Positions 35,597 to 44,286 are shown, counted from the first letter of the stretch. The stretch: 64,000 bases of DNA from Rufibacter sediminis (GCF_014269285.1 NZ_JACOAF010000031.1:62001-126000); one strand, 5' to 3'. Notes: generated from the sequence alone by a model not told the origin. Numbers and translations: made by a program.

Positions 35597-37039
35597 CTAA
35601 AGCTTCACGCAGACATTCTGCGGCTCAGTAAAGAAACGCAGGGCTTCCCAGCCACCTTCCCGGCCCACGCCGCTCTGTTTGGTGCCCCCGAAGGGCGTGC
35701 GCAAATCCCGAAGAAGCCAAGTGTTCACCCACACAATGCCGGCTTGCAGGGCGTGCGCCACGCGGTGGGCGCGGGTGAGGTCCTGGGTCCAGACGGAGGC
35801 GGCGAGGCCATATTGCGTGTGGTTGGCGTAGGTGAGGGCTTCTTCCTCGGTGTCGAACGGCATCAGCGTGACCACCGGCCCGAAGATTTCCTCGGTATTG
35901 GTGCGGCAGGTGTGGGGAAGATTCTCAAAAACGGTGGGTTGCAGGAAATAGCCGTTGGCGCAGCGGCCTTGCAGGTGCACGCGTTCGCCTCCGGTGAGCA
36001 GCGTGCCGCCTTCTTCCTGTGCCAGCGCGATGTACTGCTGTACTTTTTGCAAATGCGCGGCTGAAACCAACGCACCCATGTTGGAACCCGCTTCTAGCGG
36101 ATCGCCCACCGTCAGGTTTTCGACCTTTTCCAGAAAAGCAGCCTTGAAACGCGCGTATAATGAACGCTCCACCAGAATGCGCGAGCCACAGAGACAGATT
36201 TGTCCCTGGTTGGCGAAAGCAGCCTGCACCGCAGTTGCGACGGTTTTCTCGAAGTCACAATCAGCGAAGATGACGGTGGCGTTCTTGCCGCCCAGTTCCA
36301 GCGAGAGTTTCTTGAACATCGGGGCCGTCGCGCGGGCGATGGTTTTGCCGGTCTGAGTGCCGCCGGTGAAGGAAATGGCTTTGACTTCGGGGTGTTCGCA
36401 CATGGCCGCGCCAACTTTAGGACCGGTGCCGTGCACGATGTTCAGCACACCCGCGGGCAAGCCGGCCTCCACGCAGAGTTCTGCCAGTAGATGGGCGGTG
36501 TAAGGCGTAATCTCAGAGGGTTTGGCCACCACACAATTTCCGGCGGCCAGGGCGGGGGCAATCTTCCAGGTGAACAGATACAGTGGCAGGTTCCACGGGG
36601 AAATGCAGGCCACCACGCCTAGCGGCTTGCGCACCGTGTAGTTCACCGCCACGCCTTCCATGTGGTGCGCCTCGGAGGCGAAATGTTGCACGCCCGTCCC
36701 GAAGAAGTACAGGTTGCTGCTGGCCCTAGGGATGTCTACGGTGCGGGAGAGCGAAAGCGGCTTACCGTTATCGGTGGTCTCGGCTTCGGCCAAACGCTCC
36801 AGATCCCGGTCTATCAGTTCGGAGAGCTTTATCAGAAAACGGCCCCTTTTCTCCGCCGAAAGTGCCGCCCACGCCGGGAACGCCGCCTGCGCCGCCTCTA
36901 CCGCCGCCTGCACATCCCGCTCGTCAGAATCCGGAATCTGCGAATACACCTCGCCGGTAGCCGGATTAATGTTGGGCAAATACGCGCCGGAAGTTGGGGC
37001 TTGGAAAGTACCGTTGACGAAGTTCTGGAGGTGCAGCAT
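35597..37039 (-). CDS. Aldehyde dehydrogenase, probable 2-aminomuconic 6-semialdehyde dehydrogenase
   Basis: Starting at 37039 (MLHLQNFVNG) gives 480 residues, normal for the family; an in-frame start at 37105 runs into the neighbouring gene. The catalytic residues are Glu248 in LSLELGGKN and Cys282 in NQGQICLCGSR; the NAD site has SFTGGTQTGKTI. Its position with ACMSD, kynureninase, KMO and 3-hydroxyanthranilate dioxygenase points to oxidation of 2-aminomuconic semialdehyde, the step after ACMSD. That assignment rests on context; other semialdehydes remain possible. Confidence 0.87.
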   Translation of the reverse strand: MLHLQNFVNGTFQAPTSGAYLPNINPATGEVYSQIPDSDERDVQAAVEAAQAAFPAWAALSAEKRGRFLIKLSELIDRDLERLAEAETTDNGKPLSLSRTVDIPRASSNLYFFGTGVQHFASEAHHMEGVAVNYTVRKPLGVVACISPWNLPLYLFTWKIAPALAAGNCVVAKPSEITPYTAHLLAELCVEAGLPAGVLNIVHGTGPKVGAAMCEHPEVKAISFTGGTQTGKTIARATAPMFKKLSLELGGKNATVIFADCDFEKTVATAVQAAFANQGQICLCGSRILVERSLYARFKAAFLEKVENLTVGDPLEAGSNMGALVSAAHLQKVQQYIALAQEEGGTLLTGGERVHLQGRCANGYFLQPTVFENLPHTCRTNTEEIFGPVVTLMPFDTEEEALTYANHTQYGLAASVWTQDLTRAHRVAHALQAGIVWVNTWLLRDLRTPFGGTKQSGVGREGGWEALRFFTEPQNVCVKL

Positions 37040-37068
37040 GGGAATGGCGTTAGTGATTTGTTTATCCC

Positions 37069-37515
37069 TTAAAGAGCTTGGAACTGGTGATTTGACCAAC
37101 TCCAAATCAAAAATGCAATGACAGCGGAGAGTAGGAGTGCTCCAACTGAGTTTACTAGTACTAATTTTTTGTTGATGTCTTTAAGGTACCATGTAATGCT
37201 GGCTATGGCAATGCCAAATAAAGAAATGATGAAGCCGTGCCATTCATACAACATGAACAAGGTTAAGGACAGAATAACAATTGTTCCCAACGCAATACCT
37301 ATAGAGAACTCTAGACCTGTATGTCCATATATCAAGTGTAGTAGATAGGAAACAGACAAGAAAAGGAATGGAAAAAATAACAGAGCGATGGAGAACAAAA
37401 GGAATACATCCATTCCACCATCGTCAGCCCAGGAGATAGCCAGTGTTAAGAATGATAAAGGAAACCCAATGGCTTGATATAAACTTAAACAGAGGTTTAT
37501 CCTTGGTAGCTGCAT
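37069..37515 (-). CDS. Unknown membrane protein
   Basis: A 148-residue AT-rich gene with about four to five helices: LSLYQAIGFPLSFLTLAI, VFLLFSIALLFFPFLFLSVS, IGIALGTIVILSLTLFMLY, FIISLFGIAIASITWYL and LVNSVGALLLSAVIAFLIW. There is no recognisable motif. It starts 23 bp from the SDR gene's 3' end and ends 29 bp from the aldehyde dehydrogenase start, so it sits within a kynurenine gene pair without an obvious link to it. Confidence 0.65.
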   Translation of the reverse strand: MQLPRINLCLSLYQAIGFPLSFLTLAISWADDGGMDVFLLFSIALLFFPFLFLSVSYLLHLIYGHTGLEFSIGIALGTIVILSLTLFMLYEWHGFIISLFGIAIASITWYLKDINKKLVLVNSVGALLLSAVIAFLIWSWSNHQFQAL

Positions 37516-37538
37516 CGAAATCAGTTATATCTTTTTCG

Positions 37539-38327
37539 TTACAGATTTCCCAGCCGTCCGCCGTCCACGGGCACGTTGATGCCGTTGATGTAACCCGCGG
37601 CGGGCGAGGCCAGGAACGCCGCAACTGCTGCTACTTCGGCAGGCTCCGCGAAGCGGTTGGTCGGTATGCCTGCCAGCATCTCCTTTTCAATCTCTTCCCG
37701 GCGGAGGCCGGTTTTCTTCATTTTGGTCTCAATGAGCGAGTGGTGCCGGGCCGTGAGGGTGGCGCCGGGCAGCACGTTATTCACTGTAATCCCGAAAGGG
37801 GCCAGTTCAAAGGAAAGCGTCTTCGCCCAGTTGGCCACCGCGCCCCTGATGGTATTGGACACGCCTAGACCTTTGATAGGCTGCTTCACCGAGGTGGAGA
37901 TAATGTTGATGATACGGCCGTAGCCTGCTTCCTGCATGTACGGTACTACCGCCTGCACCAGCACGTGGTTAGACAGCAAATGCGCCGCGAAGGCGTTCTC
38001 AAACTCTTCCAGCGCCGCATCCAAGGCTGGTCCGCCCGCCGGGCCGCCGGTGTTATTGATTAGAATATGATTTTTGCCAATTTTTGCCAAATGAGCCTCT
38101 AAACGCTCCTGCACCTCGCGCGGACGGCTGAAATCTGCCACCACGTACTGGTGCTGCTGACCAGCCTGGGTGGAAAGTGCTTTTACGGTTTCCTGCAGGC
38201 GTTCTTCGTTTCGGGCTACTAAGGTCACCGTGGCACCTAATTGCGCTAACTCCAGAGCCACCGCTTTCCCGATGCCCTGTGTACTGCCGCAGACCACGGC
38301 GTACTTATGCTGTAAATTCAAATCCAT
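37539..38327 (-). CDS. SDR-family protein lacking the YxxxK catalytic pair
   Basis: A 262-residue Rossmann-fold protein with the cofactor motif VVCGSTQGIGKAVAL (13-20 region) and an altered NNAG motif (INNTGG). The catalytic serine is present (Ser144 in NIISTSV), but the Tyr and Lys are replaced: position 157 is Ser and position 161 is Arg in GVSNTIRGAVANWAKT. The C-terminal VPVDGG segment is normal. It lies next to, and divergent from, the 3-hydroxyanthranilate dioxygenase gene. A kynurenine-linked role is inferred from context; the reaction is not known and may not be a dehydrogenation. Confidence 0.82.
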   Translation of the reverse strand: MDLNLQHKYAVVCGSTQGIGKAVALELAQLGATVTLVARNEERLQETVKALSTQAGQQHQYVVADFSRPREVQERLEAHLAKIGKNHILINNTGGPAGGPALDAALEEFENAFAAHLLSNHVLVQAVVPYMQEAGYGRIINIISTSVKQPIKGLGVSNTIRGAVANWAKTLSFELAPFGITVNNVLPGATLTARHHSLIETKMKKTGLRREEIEKEMLAGIPTNRFAEPAEVAAVAAFLASPAAGYINGINVPVDGGRLGNL

Positions 38328-38410
38328 TATAAAGAGTTCTGAGTCTTGAGTCTAGAGTTCTGAGTAAGCAAAATAGGAAATATTGAGGTGACCTGCTCTT
38401 TTCCGTCCTT

Positions 38411-38497
38411 GTCATCTTGGAAAGATCTTGTGAATAAGTAGTAATAGTGCTTACGGAAACGACAAGATACTTGCAGAATGCCAAAGAGCTTTCGGTA
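38411..38497. repeat. Family C element, second copy
   Basis: GTCATCTTGGAAAGATCTTG starts the element as at 5864, and GCCAAAGAGCTTTCGG near 38480-38495 resembles the inverted right end at 5.9 kb. Upstream, 38330-38361 contains GAGTTCTGAGTCTTGAGTC-type sequence like that at 35308. The 38328-38641 spacer shows no gene. Confidence 0.5.
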
Positions 38498-38517
38498 TCT
38501 ACCTCTTTCAACGGAAT

Positions 38518-38556
38518 GTTTTCGGCCGATTTTCAGAAAAAGAGCCCCTAAACAGG
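38518..38556. repeat. Family A hairpin, copy 17
   Basis: TGTTTTCGGCCGA and GCCCCTAAACAGG around TTTTCAGAAAAAGA. It lies 86 bp above the 3-hydroxyanthranilate dioxygenase start. Confidence 0.65.
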
Positions 38557-38641
38557 ATTTACCTTTTTCGTGGCGGTTTCGTACCTTGGAGCAGCCGCTG
38601 GCCTGAACCAGAGGCGCATCTTCTACGCAAACGCAACTCCT

Positions 38642-39172
38642 ATGGCCTTACAACCTGCCTTCAACTTCAAGAAATGGATAGAGGAACACCGTCACCTGCT
38701 CAAGCCACCGGTGGGCAACCAACAGGTCTACAAAGACAACAAAGACTTTATCGTGATGGTGGTGGGCGGCCCCAACTCGCGCAAAGACTACCACATCAAC
38801 AACGGCGAGGAATTCTTCTTCCAGCTGGAGGGCGACATTGTGCTCAAGGTCATTGACAACGGCGAGTTCAAAGACATCCACATCAACGAAGGCGATATTT
38901 TCCTGCTTCCGCCCAACGTGCCGCATTCTCCGCGTCGCGGCCCCAACACCGTAGGTTTGGTGATGGAACGCTACCGCGATGAATCTGAACTGGACGGCTT
39001 CCAGTGGTACTGCGAGAACTGCAACACCAAACTGTACGAAGAGTTTATCCCGGTCTCAGACATTGTGGGCCAGTTACCCGTGGTCATGAACGCCTTCTGG
39101 GCCTCAGACGAGAAACGCACCTGCAGCAATTGCGGCGAGGTCATGGCGAAGCCGGTGGTGGCACAACACTAA
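38642..39172 (+). CDS. 3-hydroxyanthranilate 3,4-dioxygenase
   Basis: The ATG at 38642 (MALQPAFNFKKWIEEH) gives 176 residues, the bacterial length; 24 codons upstream are unlikely to be coding. Iron ligands His51, Glu57 and His95 and substrate arginines Arg47 and Arg99 occupy the positions known for the characterised bacterial enzyme. A C-terminal rubredoxin-like site has Cys124, Cys127, Cys161 and Cys164. It opens the ring of 3-hydroxyanthranilate to 2-amino-3-carboxymuconic 6-semialdehyde, which can also cyclise to quinolinate for NAD. Confidence 0.95.
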   Translation: MALQPAFNFKKWIEEHRHLLKPPVGNQQVYKDNKDFIVMVVGGPNSRKDYHINNGEEFFFQLEGDIVLKVIDNGEFKDIHINEGDIFLLPPNVPHSPRRGPNTVGLVMERYRDESELDGFQWYCENCNTKLYEEFIPVSDIVGQLPVVMNAFWASDEKRTCSNCGEVMAKPVVAQH

Positions 39173-39192
39173 AGGGTTAGTCCTCTTCCATA

Positions 39193-39251
39193 TCATCTTG
39201 AAAGAATCGAATCTTGTGGGCGAACTAGAGTAGCTTTGGCGTTGCTTCTAA
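39193..39251. repeat. Family C element fragment
   Basis: TCATCTTGAAAGAATCGAATCTTGTGGGCGAACTAGA-type sequence (only part quoted) matches the start of the 5864 element through GGGCGAACTAGA. The right end is missing or diverged. Confidence 0.45.
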
Positions 39252-39270
39252 CAGTAAACATTGTGATTTT

Positions 39271-39768
39271 ATGCTTGAGCAACCAGACCTTTCATCAATA
39301 ACTTTGGATGACTTTATTGATGGTGCAATCTTGTCTCATGGTTTTCTTCCTTACAAGAGAGACTATTTTTTCCATATTGAGACACTTTGGCGGGAGCCGC
39401 TCGCAGGGCAGTATCTATTGGTATTCAGACACTGTTATGAAATGAACTTCCAAATCATAACAGGAGGTGAAACTCTGCTCCAATCTTGGGATGACTGCTT
39501 CACAAACATGGAAGAGTATGAAAAGGCTGGTGAACCTGAAGGCTATGTCTGGGGTACTAATTGGGCGAATGCTTATCCAGGCTTTTCAGTTTTAGAGAAT
39601 TCAAGGAGGGCTCAGGACTGGGCGCTGAAGCTTAGCAAACCCATGCAGGAGGTTCAGCTTGAAGCAGAAATTATGAAATTCAACTTTGTTTTCTTTGACT
39701 GGACCTTGAAGAAGCTAAATAATGAAACAGGTCTGATAAGCCATGTCCTGTTCCCTTTTGGAGACTAA
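39271..39768 (+). CDS. Unknown protein, possibly YxiG-like
   Basis: A 165-residue soluble protein, AT-richer than its neighbours. Segments such as HGFLPYKRDYFFHIET, VFRHCYEMNF, SWDDCFTNMEEYEKAGEPEG and VWGTNWANAYPGFSVLENS recall the YxiG-like family that often appears near toxin or immunity genes. That likeness is from memory and unchecked. No toxin gene is adjacent. It is flanked by repeat sequence on the left and a strong terminator on the right, so it looks like a single inserted gene. Confidence 0.65.
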   Translation: MLEQPDLSSITLDDFIDGAILSHGFLPYKRDYFFHIETLWREPLAGQYLLVFRHCYEMNFQIITGGETLLQSWDDCFTNMEEYEKAGEPEGYVWGTNWANAYPGFSVLENSRRAQDWALKLSKPMQEVQLEAEIMKFNFVFFDWTLKKLNNETGLISHVLFPFGD

Positions 39769-39849
39769 ATCAACACACAACAAAGCTTTTAGCTAAATAT
39801 ATCTTGAATGGTGAATCAGAAAAATTCAGATTCACCAACTGTCTGCCAG

Positions 39850-39903
39850 AAATAACGGCAAAGGCCCGCCTTCTCCAAAGAAAGCGGGCCTTTGCCGTTA
39901 TTT
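39850..39903. terminator. Bidirectional terminator, perfect 20-bp arms
   Basis: AAATAACGGCAAAGGCCCGC and GCGGGCCTTTGCCGTTATTT flank a 14-base loop between two convergent genes. A/T runs on both sides serve either strand. Confidence 0.93.
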
Positions 39904-39943
39904 CCGTTTAGGGGCCGTTTTTCAGAAAACAGGCGCTAAACGC
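39903..39943. repeat. Family A hairpin, copy 18
   Basis: CGTTTAGGGGCCG-type and CAGGCGCTAAACGC arms around TTTTTCAGAAAAC. It overlaps the terminator's last base and ends 4 bp before the yebC stop. Confidence 0.7.
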
Positions 39944-39946
39944 AGG

Positions 39947-40681
39947 TTATTCGTCGTCTCCGGCGTCTTCTTTCATGTTGTGGTACACGGCCTGTACGTC
40001 ATCGTCCTCTTCCAGGCGGTCTAGGAGTTTGGTCATGTCTTCCTGCTGCTCGGGCGTGAGTTCTTTGAGGACGGTAGGGTAACGTTGCAACTCAGAGGTT
40101 TTCACGTGGAGGCCGCGCTCTTCCAGGGCTTTCTGCATGGCCCCAAAATCACCGAAAGAGGTTTGGATGATGATTTCGTTCTCCTCCTCGTCTTTGTCAA
40201 TGCTTTCCAGCCCAAAGTCAATCAGGTCCAGTTCCAGTTCTTCCATGTCCAGGCCTTCACCGTTGAGGTGGAACACGCCTTTGCGCTCAAAGATGAAGTC
40301 GAACTGGCCGGTGCGGCCCAGCTCCCCGCCGGTGCGGTTGAAGTGCATGCGTACGTTGGCCACGGTGCGGTTCACGTTATCGGTAGCGGTTTCCACCAGT
40401 ACCGCCACGCCGTGCGGGCCATACCCTTCATATACTACCTCTGAGTAATCGCTTTCTTCCTTGCCTTGGGCCCGTTTAATGGCGGCTTCCACGCGGTCTT
40501 TGGGCATGTTCACCCCTTTGGCGTTCTGGATGCACACGCGCAGACGGGCGTTGGTGTCTGGGTCAGGACCTCCGGATTTCACGGCCATCACAATCTCTTT
40601 CCCTATGCGGGTGAACTGCTTGGACATCATGTCCCAGCGTTTCATTTTCCGGGCTTTCCGGAACTCAAATGCTCTTCCCAT
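39947..40681 (-). CDS. YebC/PmpR family protein
   Basis: A 244-residue protein of normal YebC length. The N-terminus MGRAFEFRKARKMKRWDMMS differs slightly from the usual MAGHSKW start, as is common in Bacteroidota. Family marks are NMPKDRVEAAIKRAQG, EGYGPHGVAVLVETATDNVN and RTGQFDFIFERKGVF. YebC proteins act as DNA-binding regulators in some species and relieve ribosome stalling at polyproline in others. It stands alone and is unrelated to the kynurenine genes around it. Confidence 0.93.
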   Translation of the reverse strand: MGRAFEFRKARKMKRWDMMSKQFTRIGKEIVMAVKSGGPDPDTNARLRVCIQNAKGVNMPKDRVEAAIKRAQGKEESDYSEVVYEGYGPHGVAVLVETATDNVNRTVANVRMHFNRTGGELGRTGQFDFIFERKGVFHLNGEGLDMEELELDLIDFGLESIDKDEEENEIIIQTSFGDFGAMQKALEERGLHVKTSELQRYPTVLKELTPEQQEDMTKLLDRLEEDDDVQAVYHNMKEDAGDDE

Positions 40682-41065
40682 GCGGTTAGTCTAATTCGAA
40701 GTGTAGGCAAATATCGGGAAAAACGGCGGATGCCCCAAGCAGGTTGTATGACATGTTCAGGTAAAAAATCATCTCGCGGGCGCTTTCCCGTGAAAGGAGC
40801 CATGCCGCCCCGTTCGGGGCCTACTCAAAGTACGCCGCTGGCTCGTGAAAAGACGTTCTCGCCAGCCAGACAGCCGGTAAAAACGAGTGTCCTATCCCGT
40901 GCTGCTCCCTGAAAACGGTTTTGGTGTGTCCAGGATCTTGCCTTCATCGGCACCCATCCCGGCAAAAGTACGTCATTGGTAGCTTTTCCTTTCGTGAGAT
41001 GCCGGTGCACTTCCCTTGGTGAAAACCAGCCCTTCCCCAGAAACCAACGCAAAAACGGCCCACTC
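40682..41065. other. Gene-free spacer with short stable hairpins
   Basis: No convincing gene. Small palindromes are visible, including GCCCCGTTCGGGGC at 40807-40820, CGGG/CCCG near 40777-40790 and GCTGGC/GCCAGC at 40837-40866. Composition is GC-rich and even, unlike the nearby repeats. It could contain an RNA gene or a decayed gene; nothing matched a known RNA by eye. Confidence 0.4.
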
Positions 41066-41104
41066 CATTTTACGGTCGATTTCCTGAAAACAGGCCCAAA
41101 ACGC
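41066..41104. repeat. Family A hairpin, copy 19
   Basis: ATTTTACGGTCGATTTCCTG and GAAAACAGGCCCAAAACG. It ends 2 bp before the stop codon of the RidA-like gene. Confidence 0.6.
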
Positions 41105-41105
41105 G

Positions 41106-41489
41106 TTAGGCACAGTAGGCCGTGACTTCTATTTCCACAAGAAGCGCCGGGTCAATCAGGGCCTTCACCTCCACCATGGACGTTGCCGGCCGGATGTGCT
41201 GGAAGAACTCCCCGTGTGCCCGGCCCACTTCCTCCCATTGGCTGATGTCGGTGACAAAGAGGCGCGTCCGGACTACGTCTTGCAGGGAGGCACCGGCTTC
41301 CTGCAGAACCCGTTCAATCTTCTGCAGGATGCAAACGGTTTGGGCGTAGACATCGCCGGGGCCCACTACCTGCCCGTTTTCCACGGCCGTGGTGCCGGCT
41401 ACTTCAATGAGCGGTCCCACCCGTACCGCCCGGGAGTAGCCCACGCGGTTTTCCCAGGGAGCCCCGGAAGAGAATAACTGACGTTCCAT
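41106..41489 (-). CDS. RidA/YjgF-like protein, possible 2-aminomuconate deaminase
   Basis: Starting at 41489 ([19 protein letters not shown]) gives 127 residues, the family length; the frame continues 10 codons further. The fold marks are [16 protein letters not shown] and [12 protein letters not shown]. The arginine that defines enamine-deaminating RidA (in PARS/T) is replaced: here RPATSMVEV, with Thr103. Such proteins belong to other Rid subfamilies, some named 2-aminomuconate deaminases. Next to the ACMSD-type and aldehyde dehydrogenase genes, that function is plausible but not proved. Confidence 0.82.
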   Translation of the reverse strand: MERQLFSSGAPWENRVGYSRAVRVGPLIEVAGTTAVENGQVVGPGDVYAQTVCILQKIERVLQEAGASLQDVVRTRLFVTDISQWEEVGRAHGEFFQHIRPATSMVEVKALIDPALLVEIEVTAYCA

Positions 41490-41598
41490 AAGTATCGGGT
41501 TGAAAGGTGTACAATGCAAGAATACAGAACCTTAGGCAAACCTGCCAGAAATGAGGCGGTTTCAAGTAGAGTTACTGAAGCCGATGGGGCAGCTTGCT

Positions 41599-41638
41599 TC
41601 GGTTTCAGGCCCGTTTTCCTGAAACAAGGGCAAAAACA
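41599..41638. repeat. Family A hairpin, copy 20
   Basis: CGGTTTCAGGCCCGTTTTCC and GAAACAAGGGCAAAAAC. It lies 82 bp above the amidohydrolase start, between divergent genes. Confidence 0.6.
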
Positions 41639-41719
41639 GCTGTGGTCATTTCTAGAGCAAGACAATCTGAGAGAGTTTTCGTAAGTTGAGCAACCGTTCT
41701 TAGTTTTTGTCTTGCGCTT

Positions 41720-42769
41720 ATGTTGAACCAGCCCCTTAAAATAGACATCCACACCCATATTCTGCCGGAGCGGTGGCCCGATCTGCGGGAACGGTACGGG
41801 TACGGCGGCTTCATCCGGCTGGAGCATCACAAGCCCTGCTGCGCCCGCATGATGCTGGACGACCGGTTCTTCCGCGAGATCCAGGAAAACAGCTGGGACC
41901 CCGCCGCCCGCCTACGCGAGTGCGACCACCACGGCGTGCACGTGCAGGTGATCAGTACCGTGCCCGTTATGTTCAGTTACTGGGCCAAGCCCGAGCACAC
42001 CTGGGACCTCTCCAAAATCCTGAACGACCATATTGCCAGCGTGGTGGCTCGGTACCCGACGCGGTTTGTGGGCCTGGGTACCCTGCCCATGCAAGACACC
42101 GATCTGGCTATCAAGGAACTGGAGCGCTGCGTCAAAGAGCTGGGGCTGGCCGGGGTGCAGATTGGCTCCAACGTGAACGACACCAACCTGGACGATGCCG
42201 CGCTGTTTCCCATCTTTGAGGCCGCTGCAGACCTGGGCGCCGCCATTTTTGTGCACCCCTGGGACATGATGGGCGAGAAGAAGATGCGCAAATACTGGCT
42301 TCCGTGGCTCGTGAGCATGCCCGCCGAAACCTCCCGCGCCATCTGTTCCCTCATCTTCGGGGGAGTGCTGGAGCGCCTGCCTAAATTGAGAGTCGCCTTT
42401 GCGCACGGCGGCGGTTCTTTTCCGTTCACGCTGGGCCGCATCCAGCACGGCTTTGACGTGCGCCCCGATCTCTGCGCCGTGGACAACCCGTTTCCGCCGG
42501 AGAATTACGTGGGCAAATTCTGGATCGATTCGCTGGTGCATTGCCGCAATACCTTAGATTACGTGGTCAAGCAGTTCGGCGCGGACAAGGTGGCGTTGGG
42601 CTCTGATTATCCGTTCCCGCTGGGCGAGCAGGAGCCGGGCAAACTCATTGAATCCATGCCGTATTCAGATGACGTGAAGGAACTGCTGCTCAGCGGCTCA
42701 GCCTTGCAGTGGTTGGGGCTGGAGAAAGAGCGGTTTCTGGTGCAGAAACTGCAGCAGACTAAACTATAA
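41720..42769 (+). CDS. 2-amino-3-carboxymuconate-6-semialdehyde decarboxylase (ACMSD) family amidohydrolase
   Basis: A 349-residue amidohydrolase. Metal ligands are His11 and His13 ([12 protein letters not shown]), His179 ([10 protein letters not shown]) and Asp296 ([10 protein letters not shown]), with His229 in [20 protein letters not shown] and the [14 protein letters not shown] segment match ACMSD. It removes CO2 from 2-amino-3-carboxymuconic semialdehyde, diverting it from quinolinate to the catabolic branch. Kynureninase follows 93 bp downstream on the same strand. Confidence 0.92.
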   Translation: MLNQPLKIDIHTHILPERWPDLRERYGYGGFIRLEHHKPCCARMMLDDRFFREIQENSWDPAARLRECDHHGVHVQVISTVPVMFSYWAKPEHTWDLSKILNDHIASVVARYPTRFVGLGTLPMQDTDLAIKELERCVKELGLAGVQIGSNVNDTNLDDAALFPIFEAAADLGAAIFVHPWDMMGEKKMRKYWLPWLVSMPAETSRAICSLIFGGVLERLPKLRVAFAHGGGSFPFTLGRIQHGFDVRPDLCAVDNPFPPENYVGKFWIDSLVHCRNTLDYVVKQFGADKVALGSDYPFPLGEQEPGKLIESMPYSDDVKELLLSGSALQWLGLEKERFLVQKLQQTKL

Positions 42770-42862
42770 CCCTGATTTTCTGTTGGTGTAGAAAGTACCC
42801 TGCGGAGGAGCGGTTTGCATCGGCTTCTTCTTAAATTTGTTTTCTCAACGTATTCGCATTTC

Positions 42863-44134
42863 ATGTCTTTTCAAAATACCCTTGCCTTTGCCCAGGCCTT
42901 GGACCAGGCAGACCCGCTTCGTTCTTTCCGAGACCAATTCTATATTCCGCAGCAGAACGGCAAAGACACCGTCTACCTCTGCGGAAACTCCCTGGGGTTG
43001 CAGCCCAAAGGTGCCCGCCTCGCGCTGGAGGCCGAGATGACCAAATGGGCGGAGCTGGGCGTGGAAGGCCACTTTACCGGCGAAAACCAATGGTTCACGT
43101 ACCATGCGGCGCTAGCCGGACCCACCGCCCGTATTGTAGGAGCCAACCCCCAGGAAGTGGTGGTCATGAACCAGCTCACCGTGAACCTGCACCTCCTGCT
43201 GGTCTCTTTTTACCGGCCGCAAAGAAGCCGTTATAAAATCCTGATGGAGGCGGGAGCGTTCCCCTCAGATCAGTACGCCCTGGAAAGCCAGGTGAAATTC
43301 CACGGGTTCAATCCCGACGAGGCCATCATAGAAGTAGCGCCCAGAGCCGGCGAACACACCCTGCGCACCGAAGACATTTTGGCGGCCATCCGGGAAAACG
43401 GGGCCGAACTGGCCCTGGTGATGATGGGCGGCGTCAATTACTATACCGGTCAGGTGTTTGACATGGCGGCCATCACCCGCGAGGCCCATGACGTAGGCGC
43501 CATCTGCGGGTTTGACTTAGCGCACGCCGCCGGAAACGTGCCCTTGCAACTACACGGCTGGAGCGTGGACTTTGCCGTGTGGTGTACCTATAAATACATG
43601 AACTCGGGCCCGGGCGGAACGTCTGGGGTGTTTGTGCACGAGCGACATGCTCAGAATCCAGACTTGCCCCGGTTTGCCGGTTGGTGGGGGCATGACCAGA
43701 GCGTGCGTTTCCAGATGAAAAAGGGGTTCATTCCCATGCCGGGAGCCGAGGGGTGGCAGGTGTCCAATGGTCAGATTCTGCCCATGGCTGTGCACAAAGC
43801 CTCGCTGGAGCTCTTCGACCAAGCCGGCATGGCTAATCTGCGGGCTAAAAGCGAGCAGCTCACGGGCTATCTGGCGTTCCTGATCAACGGATTGCAGCAG
43901 CCCAAGGAGGCATTGGAGGTCATTACCCCGTCTGAGCCGGCGGCGCGGGGATGTCAGCTTTCGTTGCTGGTGCACCAGAATGGCCGCCAGTTGTTTGAAA
44001 CGCTCATGGCCAACGGTTTTATCCTGGACTGGCGCGAGCCCAACGTGATTAGGGTAGCCCCAACGCCGCTGTACAACACCTTTGAAGACGTGTACCGGTT
44101 CGGGCAGTTCCTCGTGGCGCATTTCAACAAATAA
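42863..44134 (+). CDS. kynU: Kynureninase
   Basis: The ATG at 42863 (MSFQNTLAFAQALDQADPLR) gives 423 residues; a longer 16-codon extension is unlikely. PLP lysine Lys244 sits in CTYKYMNSGPGGTSG. YLCGNSLGLQPKG, FPSDQYALESQ and GFDLAHAAGNVPLQLH are kynureninase signatures. It cleaves 3-hydroxykynurenine to 3-hydroxyanthranilate and alanine. Together with the downstream monooxygenase and upstream dioxygenase it makes the core of the kynurenine route. Confidence 0.95.
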   Translation: MSFQNTLAFAQALDQADPLRSFRDQFYIPQQNGKDTVYLCGNSLGLQPKGARLALEAEMTKWAELGVEGHFTGENQWFTYHAALAGPTARIVGANPQEVVVMNQLTVNLHLLLVSFYRPQRSRYKILMEAGAFPSDQYALESQVKFHGFNPDEAIIEVAPRAGEHTLRTEDILAAIRENGAELALVMMGGVNYYTGQVFDMAAITREAHDVGAICGFDLAHAAGNVPLQLHGWSVDFAVWCTYKYMNSGPGGTSGVFVHERHAQNPDLPRFAGWWGHDQSVRFQMKKGFIPMPGAEGWQVSNGQILPMAVHKASLELFDQAGMANLRAKSEQLTGYLAFLINGLQQPKEALEVITPSEPAARGCQLSLLVHQNGRQLFETLMANGFILDWREPNVIRVAPTPLYNTFEDVYRFGQFLVAHFNK

Positions 44135-44173
44135 ATTCCCTGAGCCATTTCCCTGCGGGTCTTTTCTGAACGA

Positions 44174-44216
44174 TTTCGTTTAGAGGCATTTATAGAAAAA
44201 TAGCCCCTAAACGGAA
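44174..44216. repeat. Family A hairpin, copy 21
   Basis: TTTCGTTTAGAGGC and GCCCCTAAACGGAA around ATTTATAGAAAAATA. It lies after kynU. An outer GGGTCTTTTCTGAACG/AAAGACCCGC pairing (about 44157 and 44225) extends the stem, so it may double as a terminator. Confidence 0.7.
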
Positions 44217-44286
44217 GCTTCAGGAAAGACCCGCAGCTGTTTAGCGGGTTTCTGGAAGAAAGAGAAAGAAACAATTTCCTTCTTCG

